Shown: positions 10,301-16,377, counted from the stretch's first letter. The stretch is DNA of 64,000 nt from Calditrichaceae bacterium (GCA_013360445.1 JABWBP010000007.1:1-64000); one strand, 5' to 3'. The notes: generated by a model from the sequence alone, not told the origin. Program-made: numbers and translations.

Positions 10301-13071
10301 TCTGTTTCCCGGATCATCCCCACCATTACGCCTTCCGGGTAATGGTGAAGGGACGGCTGCAATTAGAAGTGGAAGAAGAACTGCGGCAGCAGAACGGTTC
10401 CCCTGTCGGGGAAGGGGAGTTACAACGTGAAGCCCGCCAGAAACTCTTAGAATACCGCTACCGCCTGGCGGAGAAGATCAAAAAGGTCTTCCTGGATGAT
10501 TATTTCGATTTCTACGGAGAAACCGGCCTCCCCGCCATCCGCGAAAGCTACAAAAAAGACGCCCAGGACCGGGAGCGCGATTACCGGGAATTCGGCAATC
10601 CCAACACCGATCCCGGCGACGTTTTCCGCTTCTTCGTGCGCGTGAAGGAAGCGGTGCGCGACCGCTTCATCGAACAGGAGTTGTTGATCGCCCCGCGCTT
10701 CCTCTATATCCGGGAATATTTCCCCGCGGTCAGCCGGGCAAACTACCGGGAAAATCCCGAATTTCTGCGCAAAGCGGAAGACCTGTTCGTCTTCAACCAT
10801 TCGGTGCTGCTCACCCAGGTCCTCTACACCTACGAGGCGCAGCCGGAGGATTGGGAGACATTCATGCTGGCGAATAAGTCCGTCAACGGCTTTTTCTCCG
10901 CCCTGGCCGGGGAGGATCCTCTCTCCGGGCGCCACCTCGACGATTACGGTAAAAAATACTTAGAGCTGCTGCGCGATTTTGCCCGGGCTTATCACTACAC
11001 CGATTTCGAAGCGAAATACCGCCAGCGCGTTCGCAAAATCGCCGCGGTGATGTCCTGCGGAAAGAATTTTGCGGTATGGAAGACCGCGGGGCGGGAAATT
11101 CCCTGGGAAACCCCCGCCGCGCCGAATAACATCATCCACGTGCGCTTAGCCACCGGCTCCATCGTGGAGCAGATGAATGCCCATCCCTTCGGTAAGCTGC
11201 ACACCGCCCTGACGCACAACGGGGAGACCACCAATTACGAGACCCTCAAGCAGCGGGTGGAGCAGTTCGGCCTCCCGCCCCTGGCCACCACGGATACCGA
11301 AGTGGCCTCGCTGAAATTCCACTTAGTGGCCGAGGAGTTAGAATATCCGGACTGGGCGCTGTTCGAGGCTTTTTCTCCCACCACCGGCGACGACCTGGCG
11401 CTGATTCCGCCGGAGCTGCGCGGGCAGTTGGAAGAGGTGCAGCGGGTGGAGTTCACCAGCTCTCCCGACGGGCCTTATCAATATCTCTGCCTGCGCCACC
11501 AGCCGGAGCGCAACATCACCGAGCGGGTGGATTTGAAAGACCCCGCGGACCTTCGCCCCAGCACCACGGCGTTCTGGTACGACGCCAAAGGGGAGCGGAA
11601 ACGCGCCTTCAGCATCATCGCCTCCGAGGAGCAGGCCATCCAGAAGGTGCTGGATCTGTTGGATCGCGAGGGGTTGATCGCCGGGGCGGCGCCCGACCGG
11701 GTGCTGGTGAGCAACGGGATGATCAGCCGCTTCGAGTACGATGAGCAGGGCGAAATCCACGATTTTCACATCATCGACCGCTACGGGCGGGAAATCCACC
11801 TCGACGATCCCGGCGAGCATTACAGCATCCGGCGCAGCGAGCTGCGCGCGCCCGCCAACGCCGCGGAGTTGGAAGCGCAAATCGCCGCCAACGCCCCCCG
11901 GCTGAAAGAGTGGATTCGCGAAAACCTGCCGGGGTGGGACTTTGATACCTATCGCTGGGTGGTGCAGAAGATTGCAAATGGGGGGGTAAATAATTTTAAT
12001 TGGCAATTGCCAATTGTCAATTGTCAATTGTCAATTGAATTACTAACCCATTTCATCGACTACCTGCGCACTATGGATACCGGGACGAAGGCGGCGGGAT
12101 CGCTGATCGACGTTACCCGGGCGATTTTGTATGATTATTTTGACCGCCTGGCCGAAGCGGATTCGCAGAACTGGGTAAAGGCGGATATGCGGCGCAGCGC
12201 TATTTCCGCCCCCCTTGACGCGGCTTCGCAAACCCTGCTGATCGACGCCCGGGGATTCGAGCCGGAAGGCATCGATCCCAAATTAGCGCTGAGCGCCTTC
12301 CTGGCCCACGCCTACGATTTGGGCTGGCGGAAATACGTGCTCTACCGGGTCAGCGGCCAGCGGCTCATCTCCACCGCGGTCATGGGCCATGGCGACACCG
12401 ACGACGTGGAAATGGAAGTGTACGGCACGCCGGGAGAGTATTTCGGGGCCTTCATGCAGGGCGGGACCATCCGCTGCCACGGCAACGCCCAGAACTTCTG
12501 CGCCATGGGGATGCACCACGGCAATCTCTACGTGTTCGGCAACGCCGGCAAGGTGTGCGGCTACGCTTCCAAAGGCGGGGCGGTGTACATCCTCGGCGAC
12601 GTGGTGGATCGCGGCTGGACCAACTCCGTGAACGATCCCCGCTGCCAGGATTTGCAAATCCACATCCTCGGCAGCGCCAGCAAATACTGCGGGGAATCGC
12701 TGATGGGCGGGGATTTCTTTTTCGGGGGGCTGTACTTCGACAGCAAGGGAAAGTTGCGCATGCAGGAGCGCCCCTATCGCGGCACCAAGCTATTGGGCGG
12801 GGCCTCGCGCGGCAACATGCTCTTCTTCGACCCGGAAAACCGTCTGGATCCGCACCAGTACACTCACGGCAAATTCGTCGAACTCACCGCCGACAACTGG
12901 CCCTACTGGAAAGAGCGGGTGGAAAGCACCCTGCGGCTGGCCGGGGTGGAAATTTGGGGGCAGAACGGTTCCGCCGCCTTCATCGCTGACGGAAAGGAAT
13001 TCAAAATTGCGCCGGAAAACTTTAGACTTATTATTCCCCGCGGGGGGTTGAAGGGGTATGAGTCGCATTGA
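4345..13071 (+). CDS. Giant FAD-oxidase / ferredoxin / glutamate synthase fusion protein
   Basis: About 2908 residues. Order of domains: FAD-binding PCMH-type oxidase of the GlcD/lactate dehydrogenase type (about 100-545); two ferredoxin-like blocks with CxxCxxCxxxCP motifs (C620-C630, C671-C681, then C767-C778, C799-C809); glutamate synthase FMN/TIM barrel (about 1300-1890) with GGTGASP and a 3Fe-4S-like motif C1839-x5-C1845-x3-C1849; class II glutamine amidotransferase starting at C1949, with LTHNGETTNY and TTDTEV; GXGXG beta-helix (about 2675-2870). Canonical GltB runs amidotransferase-FMN-GXGXG, so this order is permuted and extended. No GltD gene is adjacent. Inference: an amidotransferase-coupled glutamate synthase that takes electrons through its own FAD and Fe-S modules. 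The start at 4345 has AAAGG 6 nt upstream. Two repeat arrays interrupt it in frame. Confidence 0.85.
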   Translation: MRNAEFGTELQFLKESSAEKRVKAQKNALDLLFEKYRDGKNPGNALSGDALYQKLRPLLSEGTMIFSLSEVQRDIYHSDSGTAVVPEGLKKRLLNVKCRFVVRPGTLQDLQEFVKFAWQEKIHYTVRGAGSWPFGGVIPLNNEIVLDLSYLDFHDLDKEKQQLTAGPGVLFADMRQYLKKNGFALRQEITNPNSGTICGWVVTGGLGIGAYKYGPVKNSVEAIFLLRPDGEWVTLTPTDEAFQQVFDSEGQIGIVAGVVLKVKRESYVSKPYAFSFSSAEDTRAFVRMLREWEVTPTSIIYFDKNYLRTTYEIQKDKNEAEQREALEAGDDLRIARVRRDMEIAGAMRDLEHVIVMEFDARGDYQKCLKYSPFNAKDEGTSRYRELTFRRLPVSLAHKLWKHRYAPVEMKSRGPSMLVSETILPLDKFPEYMTFVQSAITNWTDNPVKTEGHFLSSGEILIQSILLADTSTTRHKVYLGLVPFMIQTSLFFGGRPYGTGIWNLPFFRQLSLNGQANRIAALTELKKKMDPEGLLNQGKFINPVGRKLALRLFQKSAIPLKMGVGLLHKGWEKRGNGNGHPAARFSPGLLLWRANKTIFPAVVPPKIEVKRHPLLAINSACAECDSCERVCPTSDVFGLLGAATPITRRKTANRLARGEKISQEEALGFLVCTRCDNCTRVCPTDIPLTDMFDLVESNPAFQAALGLNKEEKKEFIDRMWQVMKESPLYKEHTLAEQKEDRSHLEHGLNIKYQRGYAYSKLFIDPETCIHCGMCAHENACIYGARRGNPREIPELIDENCALCNACINFCPQNKAVQTERDFVQNLISNAVDLDEKRFWESEKLFLRDTTTIQRSPQLTEMADKYVTEEILMEIDKEASTGQIPVSGMGQGDRHMGIGFDAERFSHFHIVGPAQNRLHEGDPDEELSVQLGKRHRYCKFDSEENLHNPPFPKIKLMSPILYNAVPLDSNGRLELAFIKVAEKQHTLAVIDLNRILEHYDFFLQEGNYAQLPAVVVPRVDLEIIDRLRVNPNVKRELLIDLWRMPMFEIEPHREMARTVQFIQESAKALHALSPLLCGYLEVSEYDIVAGELLPELRKKVEEFMSLELDVIHIHGERNKDEYFVTSQAVRAIHHYLLSSGRRHQVALIASGGIRLASDSQKTIQRGAEATLIDFAAMLALDPYAYKAMRENKATTDILVNLDVEWAVKRLNHQMDSRKVQILEVLGAAGFKDIKKTVGEEGRLIDFYELEERIQKHIFEKEEKVGVTEALNKTLLAEEPLPAGASPGYSELKKRVKRLKSPHHFYELGGTNQTVYQRDHVWPGNLIQTLGRMAAGDEQMFYLKNVKSIGLLGDGFDVMKILYQRDPDIIPDVELDKISTALPLDKGLVLQAPWMFGGKSVGSIGLDTWRAHVIAARELGIQYDTGEGGYPTCFFLNRKGEPIFFSEPDIQLIKGFFKHDTHYTAQQIKSILIENGIAAEKHPGIFKILNAYPELQPFLFYEVVSAEDEPFVSTELKTGLFGVTKETIKKARRVVIAYSQGAKMGIGGHILAGKVNRLVSYLRGIQGLEKLETAKLRSLIERIERIEKNAEHPLKEAAGSAYPHLLKSHDDQAIYPELKEQLWLIQQKAYDLNAARQIDPIEFEQVLRLCEEIISYSYTSVISPFPFHNCYSIEDVKAFIDMVRMVNPEAVVSVKVSPSVDIEFIAAGLGRIARDNTEAVVKMQGAGSRGREQVSPGLDETVQNAEELAEYARKYGMKIEVWLDGPRGGTGASPNIIKGQMGMHIEYAIPLIHDRLVRDGLRNYVKFIVSGGIRTYEDVIKAVALGADGVIWGTAPLVAVGCDRNRNCHDGCSRGIATSNLIMQNLRDVELNSRQMVNAFIIMQMQVIRALAGLGLKDIRALRGRFDKIQWIGLKERVDFRIRQRREHSRHPGIDGGVIEPEPAHALGQTNCGVAAVIGSDPVPSYILDEALHAMKNRGMDGVGVGKTLCFPDHPHHYAFRVMVKGRLQLEVEEELRQQNGSPVGEGELQREARQKLLEYRYRLAEKIKKVFLDDYFDFYGETGLPAIRESYKKDAQDRERDYREFGNPNTDPGDVFRFFVRVKEAVRDRFIEQELLIAPRFLYIREYFPAVSRANYRENPEFLRKAEDLFVFNHSVLLTQVLYTYEAQPEDWETFMLANKSVNGFFSALAGEDPLSGRHLDDYGKKYLELLRDFARAYHYTDFEAKYRQRVRKIAAVMSCGKNFAVWKTAGREIPWETPAAPNNIIHVRLATGSIVEQMNAHPFGKLHTALTHNGETTNYETLKQRVEQFGLPPLATTDTEVASLKFHLVAEELEYPDWALFEAFSPTTGDDLALIPPELRGQLEEVQRVEFTSSPDGPYQYLCLRHQPERNITERVDLKDPADLRPSTTAFWYDAKGERKRAFSIIASEEQAIQKVLDLLDREGLIAGAAPDRVLVSNGMISRFEYDEQGEIHDFHIIDRYGREIHLDDPGEHYSIRRSELRAPANAAELEAQIAANAPRLKEWIRENLPGWDFDTYRWVVQKIANGGVNNFNWQLPIVNCQLSIELLTHFIDYLRTMDTGTKAAGSLIDVTRAILYDYFDRLAEADSQNWVKADMRRSAISAPLDAASQTLLIDARGFEPEGIDPKLALSAFLAHAYDLGWRKYVLYRVSGQRLISTAVMGHGDTDDVEMEVYGTPGEYFGAFMQGGTIRCHGNAQNFCAMGMHHGNLYVFGNAGKVCGYASKGGAVYILGDVVDRGWTNSVNDPRCQDLQIHILGSASKYCGESLMGGDFFFGGLYFDSKGKLRMQERPYRGTKLLGGASRGNMLFFDPENRLDPHQYTHGKFVELTADNWPYWKERVESTLRLAGVEIWGQNGSAAFIADGKEFKIAPENFRLIIPRGGLKGYESH
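9507..9535 (+). repeat. GGGGCAGG-type repeat inside the synthase coding frame
   Basis: Units of GGGGCAGGGAGCAGG read in frame as a Gly/Ser/Arg-rich stretch inside the FMN barrel, between the strand ending AVVKMQ and the helix starting LDETVQNAEEL. The same unit forms the noncoding array at 63918-64000. The insertion keeps the reading frame. Confidence 0.75.
11994..12038 (+). repeat. CAATTGT heptamer array inside the synthase coding frame
   Basis: A palindromic GGCAATTGCC followed by three TCAATTG heptamers, ending at GAATTAC. It encodes NWQLPIVNCQLSIELL in frame, between the amidotransferase and GXGXG domains. The same GGCAATTGCC core occurs in noncoding DNA at 63943-63952. Confidence 0.8.
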
Positions 13072-13285
13072 GAGAATGGGAACGCGGATGAGGCGGATAC
13101 GACGGATGAGCGCGGGTTTTTATCCCCAGTTCCCGCTCTTGCCGCCCGGCTGTAATTAAAAGTGGCCAGACGTTTAATCTATCCCCGGGAAAGCCGGTTT
13201 ACAGAAAATTATTGTTGAACCCGATAAATTATCCTGGTATTTTTGCAACGACATCAGGGCAATTTTTCTGTAGGAGATACAATAT
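13072..13285. other. Intergenic gap after the giant gene
   Basis: It begins with a short degenerate array of CGGATGA-like units (about 13084-13118). The rest is unremarkable up to GTAGGAG (13271-13277), which is the ribosome binding site of the next gene. No clear terminator was seen. Confidence 0.5.
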
Positions 13286-13513
13286 ATGCCAACCATTCAA
13301 TATATAACTATCAAGGAATTGCAAAACCTTTTACGATCTTTACAGTTGCCTCCTGATATACGTTTTACGGTAACTTTTGAAGATGATGAGGCGGTTAAAA
13401 AAGTTCTGAAGCGCCAACTGGCCATCGCGGCGATGAAGAAGCTTCGGGGGGCGGGTAACGGCAATCTGGTGGCTGCACTGCTTACAGAACGAGAGAAAGA
13501 TGCCTCGCTATGA
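13286..13513 (+). CDS. Probable antitoxin of a VapBC-like pair
   Basis: A 75-residue protein that I do not recognise by family. It starts with a strand-like IQYITIKEL segment, has a hydrophobic middle (IRFTVTF), and ends in a charged helix. The placement is what suggests an antitoxin: it overlaps the following PIN-domain gene by 4 nt (ATGA type), and both share a strong ribosome binding site GTAGGAG upstream of this gene. By analogy with VapB it would bind the toxin through its C-terminal part and repress the operon through its N-terminal part; no known DNA-binding fold is evident. Confidence 0.65.
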   Translation: MPTIQYITIKELQNLLRSLQLPPDIRFTVTFEDDEAVKKVLKRQLAIAAMKKLRGAGNGNLVAALLTEREKDASL

Positions 13514-13965
13514 ATGAATACGTTCTGGATACCTCCGCCTTATTAGCATACACAGAAGACGAAGAAGGCAGCACTGAAGTAGAAGCATTATTAAACCGGG
13601 CGTTGGACGATGAAATTGCGCTTTACATTTCGGTGATCAGTTCCATCGAAGAGTTCTATATTTCCTGGCAAGAACAAGGCGAAGAAGTCGCCATTGAACG
13701 TTTAAACCTGGTCGGCGCCCTTTCCATGATCCAGGTGGAGTTGGATCAGGAACTGGTTAAAATCATTGGAGAGATCAAAGCCCAAAAAACCATCTCCTTC
13801 GCCGATTGCTGCATTGCCGGGTTAGCAAAATACAAGAATGCTACCCTTGTTCATAAAGATCCGGAGTACGAAGAAGTTGAAGATGAAATCAAACAACTGA
13901 AGCTACCTTATAAGCAAATATCAAAATCTAAGCCCCCTAAAGCTAAACAGAAACCGAAGACCTGA
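13510..13965 (+). CDS. PIN-domain toxin, VapC-like
   Basis: A 151-residue PIN-domain ribonuclease. The N-terminal YVLDTSALLAY carries the first catalytic Asp, a central SSIEEFYISW carries the conserved Glu, and ISFADCCIAGLA carries the third acidic residue. VapC enzymes cleave tRNA or rRNA when freed from their antitoxin. The C-terminus has an unusual Lys/Pro-rich tail (SKSKPPKAKQKPKT). It is translationally coupled to the upstream small gene. The surrounding DNA is more AT-rich than the synthase gene, consistent with transfer. Confidence 0.85.
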   Translation: MNEYVLDTSALLAYTEDEEGSTEVEALLNRALDDEIALYISVISSIEEFYISWQEQGEEVAIERLNLVGALSMIQVELDQELVKIIGEIKAQKTISFADCCIAGLAKYKNATLVHKDPEYEEVEDEIKQLKLPYKQISKSKPPKAKQKPKT

Positions 13966-14005
13966 GCGGGTCTGCCGCTAAGTTGTTTGCCTTAACTGTT
14001 TTTTG

Positions 14006-14080
14006 GCCGACGGCAAAACCTTCCGCATTGCGCCGGAGAATTTAAAGCTGTAAGCGCCGCGAGGGGGGTCTGAATCGCAC
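14006..14080 (+). pseudogene. Remnant of a second copy of the giant synthase 3' end
   Basis: Bases 14006-14053 encode ADGKTFRIAPENLKL and a stop. The end of the giant gene encodes ADGKEFKIAPENFRL (from 12985). Homology seems to continue past the stop (CCGCGAGGGGGG, then TGAATCGCAC, compared with CCGCGGGGGG and TGAGTCGCAT). Nucleotide differences are mostly at synonymous sites, so this is an old duplicate or a fragment of a related gene. The VapBC-like pair lies between the two copies. Confidence 0.6.
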
Positions 14081-14123
14081 TAAAGCGGTGTTTGAGTGCG
14101 CAGGTGTTCAAAGTGAAGCACAG
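14072..14123 (+). repeat. Left copy of a 52-bp direct repeat
   Basis: It matches 14976-15027 at about 42 of 52 positions by eye, with the common core GTGTTTGAGTG then AGGTGTTCAA. It precedes the nucleotidyltransferase pair; the right copy follows it, so the pair is bracketed. Confidence 0.7.
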
Positions 14124-14160
14124 GAGCGGCTCCTTCGGAAAAGAAATAAAGGAAAAAAGA

Positions 14161-14661
14161 GTGGAAAAAGCATTCAAAATAATTAGCCGGCTGCACAAGG
14201 AAGGGGTGCTGGAGGAGTATGCCATCGGCGGCGCCATTGCCACCATCTACTATACGGAGCCTTTTGCCACCTATGATCTGGACATATTTTTCATTCCGCC
14301 GGAAGAACAGGGTATAATCGTGCTTACGCCCTTCTATGATTTTTTGACTAAAGAAGGGTACAAGACTGATAAAGAATATATCCTGATCGGCGAAACGCCC
14401 ATCCAATTTATACCGGCAGCGACGGCGTTGGAAAAAGAAGCCGTTCGCCACGCCGTTCCGGTGCAATATAAAGATATTCAAGTAAATATCCTGCGACCGG
14501 AATACTTGATCGCGATTTTTCTTCGTGTATTTCGCTTGAAAGATCGGGAAAAAATTGTCCGGCTCCTGGAACAAACGAAAATAGATGAGAAGCTGCTGTC
14601 GGATATTTTAACCAGGCATGGCTTAAAGGAAAAATTTGAAAATTTTAGGGGTGAGCGATGA
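14161..14661 (+). CDS. Nucleotidyltransferase-fold protein, probable toxin of a two-gene module
   Basis: About 166 residues with the nucleotidyltransferase signature AIGGAIATIYYTEPFATYDLDIFF, in which a GG motif is followed by the D-x-D metal-binding pair. The rest is a helical region. GTG 14161 is chosen because AAGGAAAA lies just upstream and the protein then starts VEKAFKII; a longer TTG start at 14092 would read through the direct repeat. It overlaps the next small gene by 4 nt. Similar two-gene units in accessory regions behave as toxin-antitoxin or defence modules, but the reaction here is unknown. Confidence 0.7.
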   Translation: MEKAFKIISRLHKEGVLEEYAIGGAIATIYYTEPFATYDLDIFFIPPEEQGIIVLTPFYDFLTKEGYKTDKEYILIGETPIQFIPAATALEKEAVRHAVPVQYKDIQVNILRPEYLIAIFLRVFRLKDREKIVRLLEQTKIDEKLLSDILTRHGLKEKFENFRGER

Positions 14662-14843
14662 AGAGGGCCATTGCCAAAAACGAAAAAGAGATAGAAGAAT
14701 ACCGGCAAAGACTGTTTAAAGCAAAAGAAGCGTATCGAAAAGAACAAGCCAAATTGCCTTTTGAAAAGAAAATAGCAATCGTTATGATGCTTAACAGATT
14801 TGCCAGGGAGTGGGGAGCGGGTTGGAGGTCGGGCAACCCTTGA
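14658..14843 (+). CDS. Small helical partner of the nucleotidyltransferase gene
   Basis: 61 residues, highly charged and probably a single long helical hairpin (EKEIEEYRQRLFKAKEAYRKEQ, then LPFEKKIAIVMMLNRFA). It overlaps the upstream gene by 4 nt (ATGA), which indicates translational coupling. I do not recognise the family. By position it is the likely antitoxin or cofactor of the nucleotidyltransferase. Confidence 0.6.
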   Translation: MKRAIAKNEKEIEEYRQRLFKAKEAYRKEQAKLPFEKKIAIVMMLNRFAREWGAGWRSGNP

Positions 14844-14845
14844 AC

Positions 14846-14975
14846 CTGAAAGGCTCATCCAGAAAGATAAAACGGTGCGCTTAAATCATCGAACCTTTTC
14901 ATCCCGCGGTTTATCGTTCCATAAAAAAATAAAACGACCTATCGAAAAACGAATCGCGGCAGGTTGCAAGGATAT
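14846..14975 (+). repeat. 21-bp degenerate tandem array coding a heptapeptide-like pattern (copy 1)
   Basis: Read in the frame continuous with LEPERLIQKD, the DNA falls into 7-residue blocks: ERLIQKD, KTVRLNH, RTFSSRG, LSFHKKI, KRPIEKR. The same pattern occurs at 16185-16315. No start codon or ribosome binding site of its own is seen, so it is probably a noncoding repeat with a 21-nt period. Confidence 0.5.
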
Positions 14976-15027
14976 GAACCGCGTTAAAGCAGTGTTTGAG
15001 TGGGTAGGTGTTCAAGATGAAGTACAC
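14976..15027 (+). repeat. Right copy of the 52-bp direct repeat
   Basis: Partner of 14072-14123. It lies directly before the terminator at 15029-15057, at the end of the nucleotidyltransferase module. Confidence 0.7.
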
Positions 15028-15028
15028 A

Positions 15029-15057
15029 AAAAAAGCGGCGTGTTGCGCCGCTTTTTT
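15029..15057 (+). terminator. Strong intrinsic terminator
   Basis: A 12-bp perfect stem (15029-15040 with 15046-15057), 5-nt loop, GCGGCG core and a terminal run of six T. It closes the nucleotidyltransferase module. The stretch from 15058 to 15247 after it holds nothing I can identify. Confidence 0.88.
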
Positions 15058-15247
15058 GGTTTCAATGTCTGAATTGAGAGTTGACAGGGCATGGTTGGCG
15101 ATTAAATTGAAACAAGCAAATAAAATGGAGCCCGGAAGAGATGCAGCACCAATACCGCTGTTGTGTTATACCTTCAAGGCGCACAATAAAGTAAAGAATA
15201 GTTTATGGGGATTTTGAGATTCCTGCTCGATACTTAACGGAGAAACA

Positions 15248-15530
15248 ATGAGCGTCACATTTGAGTGGGATAGGCCAAAAGCAGAGAAAAATCTTAAAAA
15301 ACATAACGTTTCATTTGACGAAGCGGCGACCGTATTTACTGATCCATTATCTTTAACCATTGGCAGATTCTCTTCATTCTAATATGGAAGAACGGGTTGT
15401 TATTATTGGGGAATCGATCCGGCGGCGTATTTTAGTAGTTGTTCACATCGATCGCGGGGATAGAATTCGTCTAATCAGTGCGCGTCTTGCCACTTCCCGG
15501 GAAAGGAGAAAATATGAAGAAGGCAACTAA
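15248..15530 (+). pseudogene. brnT: BrnT-family toxin, frameshifted
   Basis: The first frame reads MSVTFEWDRPKAEKNLKKHN, then VSFDEAATVFTDPLSLTI, the typical BrnT start, and stops at 15381. Removing one G at 15362-15363 restores the rest of the family: ADSLHSNMEERVVIIGES, then ILVVVHIDRGDRIRLISAR and the RERRKYEEGN end at 15530. BrnT is a ribonuclease toxin controlled by BrnA. A ribosome binding site (GGAG) precedes the ATG. Either this toxin is dead or the run needs a programmed shift; a sequencing error cannot be excluded. Confidence 0.82.
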
Positions 15531-15738
15531 AATCCAGGACGACCCGGATATGCTGGCTGAATATGATTTCAGCAAAGGTGTACGAGGCAAATATGTCGAA
15601 CGTCTGGCCGCAGGCAGCAATATTGTTGTATTATCGCCTGATGTGGCGGAAGTATTTCCTGATTCTGAATCTGTGAACGAAGCTTTACGCCTGCTAATCA
15701 AAATTGCTGCGAGAAGGACCAGGAAAACCGCGGTTTGA
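15514..15738 (+). CDS. brnA: BrnA-family antitoxin
   Basis: 74 residues with the family pattern DMLAEYDFSKGVRGKYVERL, then VVLSPDVAEVFPDSESVNEALRLL, which forms a ribbon-helix-helix DNA-binding dimer. It starts at ATG 15514 with AAAGGAG just upstream and overlaps the end of the frameshifted brnT, the usual toxin-first order. The antitoxin looks intact while its toxin is broken, a common state for decaying modules. Confidence 0.85.
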   Translation: MKKATKIQDDPDMLAEYDFSKGVRGKYVERLAAGSNIVVLSPDVAEVFPDSESVNEALRLLIKIAARRTRKTAV

Positions 15739-15744
15739 GAATGG

Positions 15745-16026
15745 GTGAGCGCCGTTCACAGTTGTGGGGAAATGCCAAACCCGGCATTTTGGGTTGCCAA
15801 AATGGGATTAGATAAAATTGCCTGCGGCTGGAGTCCGGAAGAGATGCAGTATCAATACCCCTTTTTGACGCTGGGGCAAATCTATGCGGCGTTGGCCTAT
15901 TTTGCGAATCACGAAGCGGAGTTTGAGGAAGAAATTGTGCGGCAGTTAAGAGAAATTGATAAAGCCCGAAAAAAGACCCTGAATTCCCCCATACGCAAGC
16001 GTCTAAAGGCAAAAGGGTTAATTTGA
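15745..16026 (+). CDS. DUF433-family antitoxin with degenerate N-terminus
   Basis: 93 residues. The C-terminal half LDKIACGWSPEEMQYQYPFLTLGQIYAALAYF, then EAEFEEEI, is a clear DUF433 helix-turn-helix of the VapB-like type. The N-terminal half, normally a short strand with GTRIPV, is replaced by poorly conserved sequence and begins at an unusual GTG. It may have been altered near a second frame at 15741. Its stop codon directly abuts the TTG start of the DUF5615 fragment downstream, the normal arrangement for this toxin-antitoxin pair. Confidence 0.65.
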   Translation: MSAVHSCGEMPNPAFWVAKMGLDKIACGWSPEEMQYQYPFLTLGQIYAALAYFANHEAEFEEEIVRQLREIDKARKKTLNSPIRKRLKAKGLI

Positions 16027-16377
16027 TTGCCGATTAAATTCTACATGGATCCTCATGTACCGCGGGCGATTACCGAAGGGTTAAGAATTCGTGAGAAAAC
16101 GCTTTGCCCGCAAGGCCCGGGGAGGCAACGGCGGAACCTCCGCCTGATAGCCCGCAGGCGCGGATACATCAGAGCGATCTGCCTCGAAGGTTCAAGCATG
16201 AACCTGAAAGGCAGATCGTTTCATAAAGAAGACTCACCGCTGTGCCAAAAGAGTTCATCATTCTACCAAAAAGGCTCGCGAATGAACCGCAAAGGCAGAC
16301 CGTTCCAAATCATTAGCTGGATAATCAGCCTGATTGTTTTGTTATTGATACTCCTGGGGCGAACAAGACTAATCTGA
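16027..16377 (+). pseudogene. DUF5615 PIN-like toxin, truncated and continued by a 21-bp repeat array
   Basis: The first 22 codons (MPIKFYMDPHVPRAITEGLR) match the N-terminus of DUF5615 PIN-like toxins, with a Pro in place of the usual Glu after the first catalytic Asp. After about base 16092 the similarity ends. The open frame continues through Arg-rich sequence and the heptapeptide array, then a single hydrophobic segment (IISLIVLLLILL). This is probably a dead toxin whose 3' part was replaced. An alternative is a new small membrane protein encoded from about 16198. Confidence 0.6.
16179..16315 (+). repeat. 21-bp tandem array (copy 2) with a long imperfect hairpin
   Basis: In frame it encodes 7-residue blocks: SSMNLKG, RSFHKED, SPLCQKS, SSFYQKG, SRMNRKG. 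At its left edge CGATCTGCCT...GGTTCA (from about 16178) pairs with TGAACC...AGGCAGATCG, giving a hairpin with one symmetrical internal loop. It is related to the array at 14846-14975. Confidence 0.6.

Noticed and set aside
14092-14160. Longer nucleotidyltransferase starting at TTG 14092
   Set aside because: It would translate the 52-bp direct repeat; GTG 14161 has a ribosome binding site and begins with the family-like sequence.
15008-15217. 69-codon frame across the terminator
   Set aside because: It spans a strong intrinsic terminator and has no start signal.
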